From Sphingomonadales bacterium (GTDB taxonomy: Bacteria; Bacteroidota; Bacteroidia; UBA7662): a DNA stretch of 42,020 bases. The stretch lies in contig VHAX01000020.1 of the NCBI GenBank assembly GCA_016872215.1, positions 1 to 42,020 on the forward strand, written 5' to 3'. The translations under genes were made by a program, and so were the position numbers. Positions 16,960 through 25,790 of the stretch are shown here, in pieces (position 1 is the stretch's first letter; the number at the start of each line of letters is the position of its first letter). The notes under the pieces are model-generated. The model searched no databases and was not told the origin of the DNA. It saw only the letters and a list, made by a program, of their open reading frames with translations.

Positions 16960-17571
16960 TCAACTTCCAGTCGGGGGCGTGTCGAGCCATTGCATCCAAA
17001 CCGACTGATCAATGTAGGGCACCTGATTGTTGGTGCATATGGTCATGCTATGGCCTGTACCTCCAGTGCAGGGTTCGGCGAGGTTGTCGAAGAAAATGCT
17101 GAAGCTGGCGGGAGGAATCGCGCTGGAGGATCCGATCACTTTAATGGAGTCGTGTACCAGATATGCAGCTTTAATACTTACCCGATCGCGGTTGCCGCCT
17201 GCAAATCTGTCAATGAGCTTGTAGTTGCGACCCCCTGTCTTGCTCTGGTACACGATATCGGGTTCCGCGGCCAGATCGGTTTCGTCGAGCGAAAAGGTCA
17301 GTTGGGACTGATTAGCCTTGCTGCGGTGGCCACTGTAGGGGGTCACGACCTGCATACGCCTGGGGTCGACGGCTGTCACCCAGCTGGAAAAAAGTTCATC
17401 TGAACCAGATGCATTGCCTCTGCGAAAGGTAATATGCCGGGTTTGGGAGGCCAGCATCCGGCCCAATTCGGTGAGCAGGAAGCCATCTTTAGGGGCAACC
17501 CCCCGCTTTCCTTCCAGCAGCACCACAGGTCCTTCGAGGTCGTATTGTTCGATGAAGTCGATTAATGTCAC
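16960..17571 (-). CDS. Conserved-type hypothetical protein, possibly SLOG/Rossmann-like
   Basis: The protein has 203 residues and no signal or membrane segment. VVLLEGKRGV is followed by LLTELGRMLASQTRHITFRR, then GNASGSDELFSSWV and RMQVVTPYSGHR. A short beta strand, a Gly/Ser loop with GxxxGSD, and a second strand resemble the nucleotide-binding SLOG (DprA/LOG-like) superfamily, where (S/R)GxxxGxD is the hallmark; this is a pattern match only. The C-terminal half (PASFSIFFDNLAEP, TICTNNQVP) is not recognised. It starts with GTG and has a TATTTTTG box five bases upstream. copA follows after 20 bases, so it leads the copper operon, but a role in metal handling is only inferred from position. 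Confidence 0.6.
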   Translation of the reverse strand: MTLIDFIEQYDLEGPVVLLEGKRGVAPKDGFLLTELGRMLASQTRHITFRRGNASGSDELFSSWVTAVDPRRMQVVTPYSGHRSKANQSQLTFSLDETDLAAEPDIVYQSKTGGRNYKLIDRFAGGNRDRVSIKAAYLVHDSIKVIGSSSAIPPASFSIFFDNLAEPCTGGTGHSMTICTNNQVPYIDQSVWMQWLDTPPTGS

Positions 17572-17576
17572 ACCTA

Positions 17577-17584
17577 CAAAAATA
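17577..17584 (-). promoter_or_regulatory. Candidate -7 box for the SLOG-like gene and copA
   Basis: On the minus strand TATTTTTG matches TAnnTTTG exactly and ends five bases before the GTG start. The -33 partner is poor: TTTC lies 15 bases upstream. If used, the message would start at or next to the start codon. Confidence 0.35.
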
Positions 17585-17656
17585 CGATATGACTGACACG
17601 AAAGGATGCCCGGTCGTAGTAGGAAATTGGTATTTTAGTCCCCTTTTTATCCTTAT

Positions 17657-19723
17657 ATGAAGCCATCTTTTTCTGCTTTACTGCTCGTTTCATTTCTTTT
17701 CTCCCCAGAATTAGTGGCCCAGCAAGTTCCTTTTGGCTATCCGCAATCGGTGCCCTTTATGGCCACCACCGAATTGGCCGACGATACCGCCTGGGTGTCG
17801 CTTTTCAATCCGGGGAGCGATTCTCTTCCAGTATCCTTGAATACCTTGAGCGTTTTCGGATCACCGGCCTTTTTTGCGCCAGCATCAGAATTGATTTTGC
17901 CGCCGGGGCGGGTCACACGAATTCCGATTCGGTTTAGGCCTAGCCACAACATATATAATGTGTCGTCGTTGCTGATTGGGGCTGGGGCTGGACAAGCCTC
18001 TGTGGGTTTGGGTGGACAAGCATCGTATTCGCGGGCATATTACAGTTCGACCCAGAATTTGTCGGGCGAGGATCTGCGTCAGGCGCTGCGGCAGCGGGTT
18101 TCATTGCCTTACACACAATTGGGCTACAGCGGCACCAACAACGCCCGTTTGCGGATGTTTGGAACGATCGACAACTGGAAGGTGAATGGCCGGGAGCCTG
18201 CACATGCTAATCCCTACAAAAATGAATGCGTGTATACGGGCCGTACCATTTCCTACACGGCAACGGATTTTAGTACCGCCACCCTCAACAATGCACCCTA
18301 TTCCATGAATACAGAACATACCTGGCCGCAGAGTTTGGGTGCTACAAACGAGCCGATGGTGAGCGACTTGCACCATATTTTTATTTCAGATGGACCCACC
18401 AATTCGGCTAGGGGTAATAAGCCCTTCGGATGGGTACCCAATCCTACGCTTACCTACACAGGGGGCTCCAAGGCCAACAGCACAACTTTCGAGCCGCGCG
18501 ATGCCCACAAAACGGCCGCGGCATCAGCCATTTTGTATTTTGCCGTTCGCCACATGAACCAGGCCGGGGTCGACTTGTCGTTCCTGAGTGCCGTGCAGGA
18601 AATTGATTTGCGTGACTGGCTGCATATTTTCCCGGCCGACAGCGTTTTGCGACGCCGCAACGATGATATTCAGTCAGCCCAGTTGAACCGCAATCCCTTC
18701 ATCGATTATCCCGCCTTTCTCGATCGCATGACTCAAGTTCGGGGTATGGCCGCGGTGCCGCCCCACAACGGCCTGGTGGTAATCGATTCGGTGATTCAAT
18801 TGGGTGCGGTTTTGCCGGGAGATACGATTGTGTATCCAGTTGTACTGGGCAATCCGGGCACTGACTCGATTCGGATTACCTTTATTCAGCCGGTGGGTTC
18901 CGGATTATCGGTGCTGAATCCGTCGGTTCTTCCAGTGAGCATTGCTCCGGGTGCGGTGGCGAGCATAACTCTGCGCTATCAGGGTGGGCAATCGCCTCTG
19001 AACGGCTTAGTCAATCTGGGTGTGTTGGGTCAACCCGGCGGGGTGTTTGCGCTGGGGGTGCAAGCTTCTGTCGAGAACTTCATGGGCCGTTTTTCTTTGG
19101 TGGCCCCGGCAAACGAAGCCAGTCAAACCCTGGAGGGATCGGGTTCACAGAATTTGACTTTTCGTTGGAGCATACCTGGTCCTTCCGCGGCGGGTAGCCT
19201 ACGATTCGATTGGGTGTTGTATGGACCAGCGCCAAATCGCGATACGCTCTTGTGGCGAAATACGTTGGGGGATAGTCAGTTGACCTTCACATATGCGTAT
19301 TTGGACTCGGTAATGCAGGCCGCGGGTTTGTCGACCGCGATTGCACATGGTCTTGTATGGACTGCAACCGCTTATGTGGCATCCTCACATAGAGGTGCCG
19401 AGCGTGCTCATGTTTGGAATGTAGTGAGAGGGGCGCTCAGCACATCCTTGCAGGAGTCAGTGAAGGGTCATTTTGTCTTATATCCAAATCCGACCCGAGA
19501 TCGGGTTGTTTTGGGGCGCCTGGATGCGGTGAATGAGCCGATCCTATCGGGTAGTTTGCGGGTTCAGGATGTGATGGGTCGTCAGATTCCTGTCGAGTTA
19601 TGTGGGGAGGAGGATGGTCGATTGGAATGGTCTGTTGCCCAATGGCCTAGGGGAACCTACATCGTTCAGTTTGTTGCTGGAGCAGGGCACGCGCCGCGTT
19701 CGCTTCAGCTGATTGTGGATTAA
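17657..19723 (+). CDS. Secreted endonuclease I-family nuclease with T9SS sorting domain
   Basis: The 688-residue precursor has a signal peptide (1-22). A beta-sandwich-like region (about 30-110) precedes an endonuclease I domain (about 135-350) with NTEHTWPQS (218-226), SDLHHIFISDGPTNSARGNK (236-255) and a His/Asn set typical of the beta-beta-alpha metal fold. That domain cuts DNA and RNA nonspecifically with Mg2+. An Ig-like region (about 375-450), a fibronectin-like region (about 475-590) and a C-terminal type A T9SS domain (604-688) with YPNPT, VQDVMGRQI and WPRGTYIVQF follow. Export through the Sec and T9SS machineries to the surface or medium is expected, with a role in nucleic acid scavenging. 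It is transcribed away from the copper operon. Confidence 0.92.
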   Translation: MKPSFSALLLVSFLFSPELVAQQVPFGYPQSVPFMATTELADDTAWVSLFNPGSDSLPVSLNTLSVFGSPAFFAPASELILPPGRVTRIPIRFRPSHNIYNVSSLLIGAGAGQASVGLGGQASYSRAYYSSTQNLSGEDLRQALRQRVSLPYTQLGYSGTNNARLRMFGTIDNWKVNGREPAHANPYKNECVYTGRTISYTATDFSTATLNNAPYSMNTEHTWPQSLGATNEPMVSDLHHIFISDGPTNSARGNKPFGWVPNPTLTYTGGSKANSTTFEPRDAHKTAAASAILYFAVRHMNQAGVDLSFLSAVQEIDLRDWLHIFPADSVLRRRNDDIQSAQLNRNPFIDYPAFLDRMTQVRGMAAVPPHNGLVVIDSVIQLGAVLPGDTIVYPVVLGNPGTDSIRITFIQPVGSGLSVLNPSVLPVSIAPGAVASITLRYQGGQSPLNGLVNLGVLGQPGGVFALGVQASVENFMGRFSLVAPANEASQTLEGSGSQNLTFRWSIPGPSAAGSLRFDWVLYGPAPNRDTLLWRNTLGDSQLTFTYAYLDSVMQAAGLSTAIAHGLVWTATAYVASSHRGAERAHVWNVVRGALSTSLQESVKGHFVLYPNPTRDRVVLGRLDAVNEPILSGSLRVQDVMGRQIPVELCGEEDGRLEWSVAQWPRGTYIVQFVAGAGHAPRSLQLIVD

Positions 19724-20398
19724 GGAATGCGTAACTATTTGTTTTATCCGTGCGGATGCGACGGTTTTTTGATCAATTATCCCAGGTTGACCTGGGGTTG
19801 GAGTTGACACAAGTGTGACAAGCCTCTCGAAGGGGATAACCGGGACTCTATTGTATCGCCGGTTGACGAGACCTTAACACGATCCAGGACAGGATTTCAT
19901 TGTTTGATTTCACCGGTGTAGCCCGACAATACCCATACAGCGATTCTGTACGGCTCTTTTCATAGCAATCATGATGTTTGGCAATCCCAGATTTGCACCC
20001 GAATTCCGACTCAATTTAGGCATCAACGGAATCGCGCAAAGTTATGGTGCACAGAAGTATCGAAAATCTAATATGCCACCTTGGGATAACACTCCGCTAC
20101 TATTTCTGTGTGCCGCATTCCCTTTGAGCTCATAGGTGATGCAGGTACATTTCGAGGTGTCGGGCGACTTTTTTCTCAGGCAATCATGGAACCCCCCGAT
20201 ATTGAGCCGATTTATAGGTGAAAGTCAGGTTTCACTCGGAATTTCGGGTGATTATTTCCTGCAAACAACATTGAGCAATCTCGCCGACCGCAACCAGGAG
20301 GCAAACCGCAGACCTCGTGCGTTGATGCGTATAGCGAAATAATTCGGAATTGTAAAGAAATTTGTCCCAATTCGCGGCTTCCGCCTTATTTTTCGGCC
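19724..20398 (+). other. Gap without a clear gene; small frames and repeat-like words
   Basis: About 675 bases follow the nuclease gene. A perfect palindrome, CCCAGGT-TG-ACCTGGG (19781-19796), and a weak 4-bp hairpin before six T residues (19748-19770) lie just past the stop. Two plus-strand frames, 19971-20135 (54 codons) and 20136-20342 (68 codons), are in one phase split by a TAG, and match nothing I recognise. TCGGGCGACTTTTTTCTCAG and, about 90 bases on, TCGGGTGATTATTTCCT are related words. Such repeated 'GGTGATT' words sit at the ends of some IS21-like elements of this phylum, so a degraded element end is possible. Confidence 0.4.
20361..20394 (+). promoter_or_regulatory. Candidate promoter of the methyltransferase gene
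   Basis: TTTG (20361-20364), 22 bases, then TATTTTTC (20387-20394) is one base and one spacing unit away from the Bacteroidota consensus. It ends four bases before the ATG at 20399, which again suggests a very short or absent leader. Confidence 0.3.
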
Positions 20399-21136
20399 AT
20401 GGGATATAGGGAGTTGTTGTACCACCGTTACCATAGTCAACATACCAGCCAACACAGTGGTATGAATGCCGATTCGTTGCAGTCGACCGAATCGCATCAT
20501 TTTCAGCGTGAGTGGCAACCCATATTGGAAGAATTGAATCGCAATTCTATGATATTGGACGTGGGATGTGGAAACGGGAGTTTGATTCGGGCGCTTCATC
20601 AATTGGGATTTCATCAAACACACGGAATCGACATAAGCGAGGAGCAGGTCCAGATTGCAAAGCAGTCGGGCTTGGCCCAGATTGAAGTGGCAGATGCCAT
20701 TACCTTCATGACGGATAAATCTGCAGTGTATGACGCCGTGTTTTGCATAGACCTCATAGAGCATCTGACCAAATCGGAGCTGGTTGAATTACTGCTCCTG
20801 ATCCGAAAGGCTCTCAGGCCAAATGGTTGGTTGTATCTTCGTACGCCCAATATGGATTCGCCCTGGCCTCAATTGTTTGCTGCGGGTGATTTTACCCATG
20901 AAACGCTGCTCAACGCTACCTCCGTCCGCCAATTGCTGGGATCAGCGGGCTACCATGAGGTTCGCGTTTATCCCTCCCTCATGCATGTATCCCCTTGGTG
21001 GAAAGAAGTGGTTAGGCAGTTGATTTATGGTTTATTGTCGATTCGTTGGCGATTGGAGCTGCTCGCAACCGCAAGAAGCAGTCGCGGAATAGTGTTTACT
21101 CCCAACATTCTCGTTAGAGCCTGCAGTCGGGATTGA
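20399..21136 (+). CDS. Class I SAM-dependent methyltransferase
   Basis: This 245-residue cytoplasmic protein has a Rossmann-like methyltransferase domain: motif I ILDVGCGNGSL (52-62), a post-I acidic residue in GIDISEEQ, motif IV DAVFCIDLIEHL, and a post-motif RPNGWLYLRTPN. The N-terminal GYRELLYHRYHSQHTSQHSG resembles methyltransferases found in polysaccharide or sugar-modifying clusters, in which the DxxEHL and TPN segments are also common. The acceptor cannot be predicted. Its neighbour on the opposite strand, only 24 bases away, is a GT-C-like membrane protein, so a role in surface glycan modification is a reasonable but weak inference. Confidence 0.82.
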   Translation: MGYRELLYHRYHSQHTSQHSGMNADSLQSTESHHFQREWQPILEELNRNSMILDVGCGNGSLIRALHQLGFHQTHGIDISEEQVQIAKQSGLAQIEVADAITFMTDKSAVYDAVFCIDLIEHLTKSELVELLLLIRKALRPNGWLYLRTPNMDSPWPQLFAAGDFTHETLLNATSVRQLLGSAGYHEVRVYPSLMHVSPWWKEVVRQLIYGLLSIRWRLELLATARSSRGIVFTPNILVRACSRD

Positions 21137-21160
21137 TTTTGGAATAAGACCTTTTCAAAA

Positions 21161-22942
21161 TCAATTGGGTAGTTCTATCCCGATTTTTCTTTTCAATATT
21201 CGACAGTGCCTGGATCTGGTAACATGGTGATTCTGATAATGCTCTTCTAGCCATAGATTTAGCCTCTGGCGACATTCTGTGTTCCGGGAATCGGATTGCG
21301 ATCCATCGTCCCAAACGATCAGATAGTCGGGCAGTGGGGGTACTGTAAGTCGTTCTAGTTCTGTCGTGTCGGGACAAGGAGGCCAGTTTTTCCAGAAGTG
21401 ACCGTGGGTCATCCAAGGCTGGATCGACTCATTGCGCCATCCCACCGGAAAGTAATCGAGGTAGGCTTCGTAGTTTTTCAGGTGGATGATGTCCTTGCCG
21501 GAAACCGACATACTCAGATGCTCATACATCCAGTTGCTGCTGAAATTGACCTGATGAACAACACTTGCTGCAGGGATTTCCGCAGCTGCAACCCGGATTT
21601 CTGACAGATCGCGGCCCAGACTGCGTTCTACTTTCCAGTAATAGGCCACACGAACAGGCAACAACAGAAGGAGAAGGGCAATCAAAATATGCCGAACAAA
21701 GCGTGGAACTTCGCCAAGTAGTAGTACACCCCCCGCCAGCCAGAAAAGCTGACCAATAAGTGCGAGTCGACTGCTGAGATAGCCAGAGTTGCGACTTTCA
21801 TCCGGTAATATAAAATACATCAACAAAAATAGCCCTGCGCAGGTCAGGAGATACGCCCACGCATTTCCACCCGTATGCCGAGACTCAGTCAACCTAAACT
21901 GCTTTCTGGTGGTAGTCAACAAGGCCAAGGGGAGTGTGAGTATGCCGAGCAGAAAAAGGCTGGCCATAGGTCGCCACTCGACAGGGGGATTAAAGGAGGT
22001 AAGTGCTTCCAGCCGAATCCACTGCAACGCCAGATCAGAAAAGTCGATAAACCGGGTGGTTCCTGTGCCGCTGCTGTGCCACAGATAGTGAACATTGATG
22101 ACCAACACCGGCAAAGAAACGGCTAATAGGCATAGCATATGAATCAACAGCCGCCTCCGGTCACGCCCCTGCAACCAGATTAGCATGACTGCGAGCGAAA
22201 TTCCAGCCGCGGCGAATCCGACGATGTGACTAATCCCAAGCAGGGTGAGGAGTCCGCCCATTCGGGATAGCGGCCAGAGGGTTGAAAAGCGGCTGCCCGC
22301 TTTATTTTTAGCTCGAAATTCATATACGCCATCCACCAAAGCCACCTCCCCGCCCACCGCTCCCCCTGCCCCCTGCTTACCTCCTCCCGCCAGCCAGCGC
22401 CATGAATAGCCCAGGGTCCACCAAAGCAGCCCGACACCCATTGCGAAATTGTACTGACCCAGGAAAAAATGCTGATGAAACACCCCATACAAACCCACCC
22501 AGGAAGCCCACGTGGCTAATCGTCCGGCAGGAGAGAACCGCTCGCCGCCCACGATCTGCAATAGAAAAAACCGGAAACCTAGTCCAAACACAAGCACATG
22601 CAGGCTTGCCCAGAGTTTGTCGACCCACTCCGCTTCTAATATCCGGGAGAGGGGGGCGGCCAGCAAATAATACACAAGATTGGGAGCCGGTGGCCAACGG
22701 AGCTGGTAGAAGGAGTCCAAAAGCGGATGATCGATCCCCCACAAGAGCTCCCCGATCAACTGGGCGTTGTAGAGGTGCGCCGGCCCGTCAAATGTATACC
22801 ATCCCTCTGTGGCCCACACTGGGAGTAAGAGCATAACGAGTGCCCCAAAAAAGAGACGTGACTCATTCAGCGCAAGCCACTCTGCCCGCTCCCAACTGCC
22901 TCTCAACAGGGCATCACGAGTCAGCCGTTGATTTGCCTTCAT
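21161..22942 (-). CDS. Polytopic membrane protein, GT-C glycosyltransferase-like
   Basis: From ATG 22942 the protein has 593 residues with about ten or more hydrophobic segments in the first 430 and a soluble C-terminal domain of about 150. After the first membrane segment comes YTFDGPAHLYNAQ. An Asp in this first outer loop is where GT-C glycosyltransferases keep their catalytic aspartate, and the layout of many helices with a C-terminal extracytoplasmic domain fits that class. I do not recognise a named family, so lipid-linked sugar transfer is only inferred. A Gly-rich stretch (AGGGKQGAGGAVGGE) and a basic segment sit in one loop and look like added sequence. A longer start at 22969 is possible. 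Confidence 0.6.
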   Translation of the reverse strand: MKANQRLTRDALLRGSWERAEWLALNESRLFFGALVMLLLPVWATEGWYTFDGPAHLYNAQLIGELLWGIDHPLLDSFYQLRWPPAPNLVYYLLAAPLSRILEAEWVDKLWASLHVLVFGLGFRFFLLQIVGGERFSPAGRLATWASWVGLYGVFHQHFFLGQYNFAMGVGLLWWTLGYSWRWLAGGGKQGAGGAVGGEVALVDGVYEFRAKNKAGSRFSTLWPLSRMGGLLTLLGISHIVGFAAAGISLAVMLIWLQGRDRRRLLIHMLCLLAVSLPVLVINVHYLWHSSGTGTTRFIDFSDLALQWIRLEALTSFNPPVEWRPMASLFLLGILTLPLALLTTTRKQFRLTESRHTGGNAWAYLLTCAGLFLLMYFILPDESRNSGYLSSRLALIGQLFWLAGGVLLLGEVPRFVRHILIALLLLLLPVRVAYYWKVERSLGRDLSEIRVAAAEIPAASVVHQVNFSSNWMYEHLSMSVSGKDIIHLKNYEAYLDYFPVGWRNESIQPWMTHGHFWKNWPPCPDTTELERLTVPPLPDYLIVWDDGSQSDSRNTECRQRLNLWLEEHYQNHHVTRSRHCRILKRKIGIELPN

Positions 22943-22976
22943 GTGCCAAAAATAGGCAGCAGCCTGCATTAGTCCT

Positions 22977-22984
22977 TATCTTTG
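22977..22984 (+). promoter_or_regulatory. -7 box of the P5C dehydrogenase promoter
   Basis: TATCTTTG followed by CA matches the Bacteroidota TAnnTTTG element exactly and gives a leader of about 35 bases before the ATG at 23024. No clear TTTG is present 19-21 bases upstream, as is common for moderately strong promoters. It lies in the gap shared with the divergent membrane protein gene. Confidence 0.45.
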
Positions 22985-23023
22985 CATTTTCCCGTCCGCA
23001 CATTCCAAATTCAGTATTAATCC

Positions 23024-24646
23024 ATGTCCTACGGAATCTTCACCCCACCCCATGCGCGCAACGAAGCCGTGCGAAGCTATGCCCCCGGCAGCAGCGAGTC
23101 CCTCGCCCTCCAACAGAAAATCCAGGAATTCCGATCGCAGTCAATCGACATTCCTATGTTTATCGGGGGTAAGGAAGTCCGCACTGGGAAAACCCGCCGC
23201 TTAGCCCCGCCTCACGATCATGCGCATACCTTGGGCTACTACCATGAAGGCGATGCTTCACACGTTACCCAGGCCATAGTTGCGGCCCTCAAGGCGCGGA
23301 ACGAATGGGAACGACTGCCGTGGGAACAAAGAGCAGGGGTATTTCTGCGCATGGCCGAGCTGCTTGCCGGCCCGTACCGCGATATTCTGAACGCTTCCAC
23401 CATGCTCGGACAAAGCAAAAATCCCTTTCAGGCCGAGATCGATTCCGCCTGTGAGTTGATCGACTTTTTCCGCTTCAATGTGCAATACATGACCGAGATC
23501 TATAGGCAGCAACCCAAGAGTTCGCCCGGCACCTGGAACCGGCTCGAATACCGCGCACTGGAGGGCTTCGTTTTCGCTCTAACCCCCTTCAATTTCACCT
23601 CGATCGCCGGGAATTTACCCACCGCGCCCGCACTTATGGGCAATACTGTGGTGTGGAAGCCGTCGAATACCCAGATTTATTCGGCCTACTGGCTTATGCA
23701 GCTTTTCCGTGAAGCGGGTCTGCCCGACGGAGTCATCAACCTGGTGTATGTGAGCGGTCCGGTCGCCGGAGACGTTATCTTCCGTCACCCCGACTTCACC
23801 GGCATCCACTTCACCGGGTCGACCGTAGTGTTTCAGGATATTTGGAAGTCAATCGGAAACAACATCCAATACTACAAAAGTTACCCTCGCATCGTAGGTG
23901 AGACCGGCGGGAAGGATTTCGTGCTTGCCCACCGTTCTGCGAGGGTCGATGTGCTTGCGACCGCCCTTTCGCGCGGAGCCTTTGAGTATCAGGGACAAAA
24001 ATGCTCGGCTGCCTCCAGGGCCTACATCCCGGAAAGCATCTGGCCAGTCGTAAAAGACCGCATTTTGGCGGATTTGGCGGACATGAAAATGGGCGGGGTG
24101 GAGGACTTCACAAATTTCATCAACGCGGTAATCGATGAGAAGTCATTCGACAAACTCACAGCGCAAATCGAACAGGCGCGCCAAGACGGACAAGAAATCG
24201 TGGCCGGAGGGGGCTATGACAAGTCCAAGGGCTATTTCATCGAACCCACAATCATCAGGGCCAACGACCCGAAATACGTCACTCTTTGCGAGGAATTATT
24301 TGGCCCTATTCTCACGGTGTATGTTTACCCCGACAACCAATACGAGGAAATCCTTGAGCTGTGCGACCAAACATCTCCCTACGCCCTTACAGGAGCCGTC
24401 ATTGCTCAGGACCGCTACGCCCTCGATCTGGCCACAGAGCGTCTTCGGCATTCGGCCGGCAACTTCTACATCAACGACAAGCCCACCGGGGCCGTGGTCG
24501 GTCAACAGCCCTTTGGCGGAGCGCGCGGCTCAGGTACCAATGACAAGGCAGGGTTCTCGCTGAACCTCCTGCGATGGGTTTCTGTCCGCACCATCAAGGA
24601 AAATCTAGTGCCGCCAGTCTCATACCGCTACCCTTTTCAAGGTTGA
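23024..24646 (+). CDS. pruA: L-glutamate gamma-semialdehyde (delta-1-pyrroline-5-carboxylate) dehydrogenase
   Basis: This 540-residue aldehyde dehydrogenase oxidises glutamate semialdehyde to glutamate with NAD+, the second step of proline breakdown. Seen: the N-terminal region with FIGGKEV, the cofactor-binding ALTPFNFTSIAGNLPTAPAL (185-204), IHFTGSTVVF, the general base in GETGGKDF (Glu293), and the nucleophile in GQKCSAASR (Cys327). TPFNFT and the length near 540 fit the single-function P5CDH family (PruA/RocA type) of Bacteroidota and eukaryotes rather than the long PutA fusion. No proline dehydrogenase gene is adjacent. Confidence 0.94.
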   Translation: MSYGIFTPPHARNEAVRSYAPGSSESLALQQKIQEFRSQSIDIPMFIGGKEVRTGKTRRLAPPHDHAHTLGYYHEGDASHVTQAIVAALKARNEWERLPWEQRAGVFLRMAELLAGPYRDILNASTMLGQSKNPFQAEIDSACELIDFFRFNVQYMTEIYRQQPKSSPGTWNRLEYRALEGFVFALTPFNFTSIAGNLPTAPALMGNTVVWKPSNTQIYSAYWLMQLFREAGLPDGVINLVYVSGPVAGDVIFRHPDFTGIHFTGSTVVFQDIWKSIGNNIQYYKSYPRIVGETGGKDFVLAHRSARVDVLATALSRGAFEYQGQKCSAASRAYIPESIWPVVKDRILADLADMKMGGVEDFTNFINAVIDEKSFDKLTAQIEQARQDGQEIVAGGGYDKSKGYFIEPTIIRANDPKYVTLCEELFGPILTVYVYPDNQYEEILELCDQTSPYALTGAVIAQDRYALDLATERLRHSAGNFYINDKPTGAVVGQQPFGGARGSGTNDKAGFSLNLLRWVSVRTIKENLVPPVSYRYPFQG

Positions 24647-24848
24647 AGCAGATGTTGGTACGGGTTTTGCTAAAAGGAGGCGGACCATTCGCCGCAGGTT
24701 CGTGGAGAATGCCGATGGGAGAAGGGGCGGACGTAACCAAAACCTCACGAATTGAGTGAAATAGTGTTCGAAGCCGATGCTTTCATGCCCGAAAGGAATC
24801 TAAAGAGAGACCTTTCACGTGCTGCATCAACCTAATCCGACCCATGTT

Positions 24849-25790
24849 ATGCGATGCATCCATCTAAGATACCCGACCGGTTACTTTATTCAGTTAGCGT
24901 TAACACTGATACTGCTGTCCCCGGCTCGAGTTAAGGCACAACAAAACGACTCGATCCAAAGCCCGCGCCCGGCCTTTGAATGGTACGACCCCTACAAAAA
25001 GGACAATATCTATTATAGGGTGACGCTCCTCGACGGACAATTCCGCTACGGCTTTCTGATCCGCGAAAACGAATGGGAAGTGGTGTTGCGCACCAAAAGA
25101 CTAGGGGATGTGTCGATTCCCAAGCAGACCGTGGAATCGATTATGCCCTATCAGAACCCAAAAAACACTGATCGGCGCGACCCGCTATGCTCCAATCGGT
25201 ACTTTCTGATGAGCAGTGCGGAGCCGATCGATCCGGGAGACCACTATGTACTAATCAACCTATGGGGGCCTGAGCTACAGATGGGGGTGGTGCCCGGATT
25301 AACTGCCAGCCTGCAAACCACATGGATTGCCAATCCCATATTGGCCGGAATCCGCTATGGACACCTGATCAAGCCCTATCTGCATGTGGGGTCGGGACTG
25401 CTCTTTGGCGGTGATTTGTTTCAGGGGGGAAAAGGGAACATATTCCTGCCAACTGCTACAGCCACGCTGGGCGATCGGCGCTACAACCTATCGGTGAATC
25501 TGGGCCGACTACATGTAACCGAACAACCCCAGCTCAGAGGAACTTTCATGTCTACAGGCGGATTTGTTGCGGTGAGCGACCGTTTGGGGGTGCTTTTTGA
25601 AGCCGGACGATTGTCGGGGGGCAAAGCCAGTCTGCTCATGCCTGGTGTGCGCTGGCAGAGGCGTAGGGGAGGTCACATTCAGCTTGCCGCGGTTGGACTT
25701 TCATATTCTGATTCCCCCGCGGCCGGTTCCGGTGAGTCGCCCAATAAATTAATTCGATTTCCGTTTATTTCCTGGATCCGCCGATTCTAG
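24849..25790 (+). CDS. Hypothetical secreted/outer membrane protein
   Basis: This 313-residue protein has a signal peptide (hydrophobic YFIQLALTLILLSP, cleavage near VKA|QQ). ATG 24849 puts this signal at the N-terminus; a GTG at 24819 would add ten polar residues. The first mature part (YRVTLLDGQFRYGFLIRENE, then LGDVSIPKQTVESI) resembles a small beta-rich domain also found in other Bacteroidota envelope proteins. The rest has alternating, aromatic/Gly-containing strands (GIRYGHLIKPYLHVGSGLLF, YNLSVNLGRLHV) as in small outer-membrane beta barrels. I do not recognise a family and assign no function. It lies alone between pruA and tlpA. Confidence 0.65.
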   Translation: MRCIHLRYPTGYFIQLALTLILLSPARVKAQQNDSIQSPRPAFEWYDPYKKDNIYYRVTLLDGQFRYGFLIRENEWEVVLRTKRLGDVSIPKQTVESIMPYQNPKNTDRRDPLCSNRYFLMSSAEPIDPGDHYVLINLWGPELQMGVVPGLTASLQTTWIANPILAGIRYGHLIKPYLHVGSGLLFGGDLFQGGKGNIFLPTATATLGDRRYNLSVNLGRLHVTEQPQLRGTFMSTGGFVAVSDRLGVLFEAGRLSGGKASLLMPGVRWQRRRGGHIQLAAVGLSYSDSPAAGSGESPNKLIRFPFISWIRRF

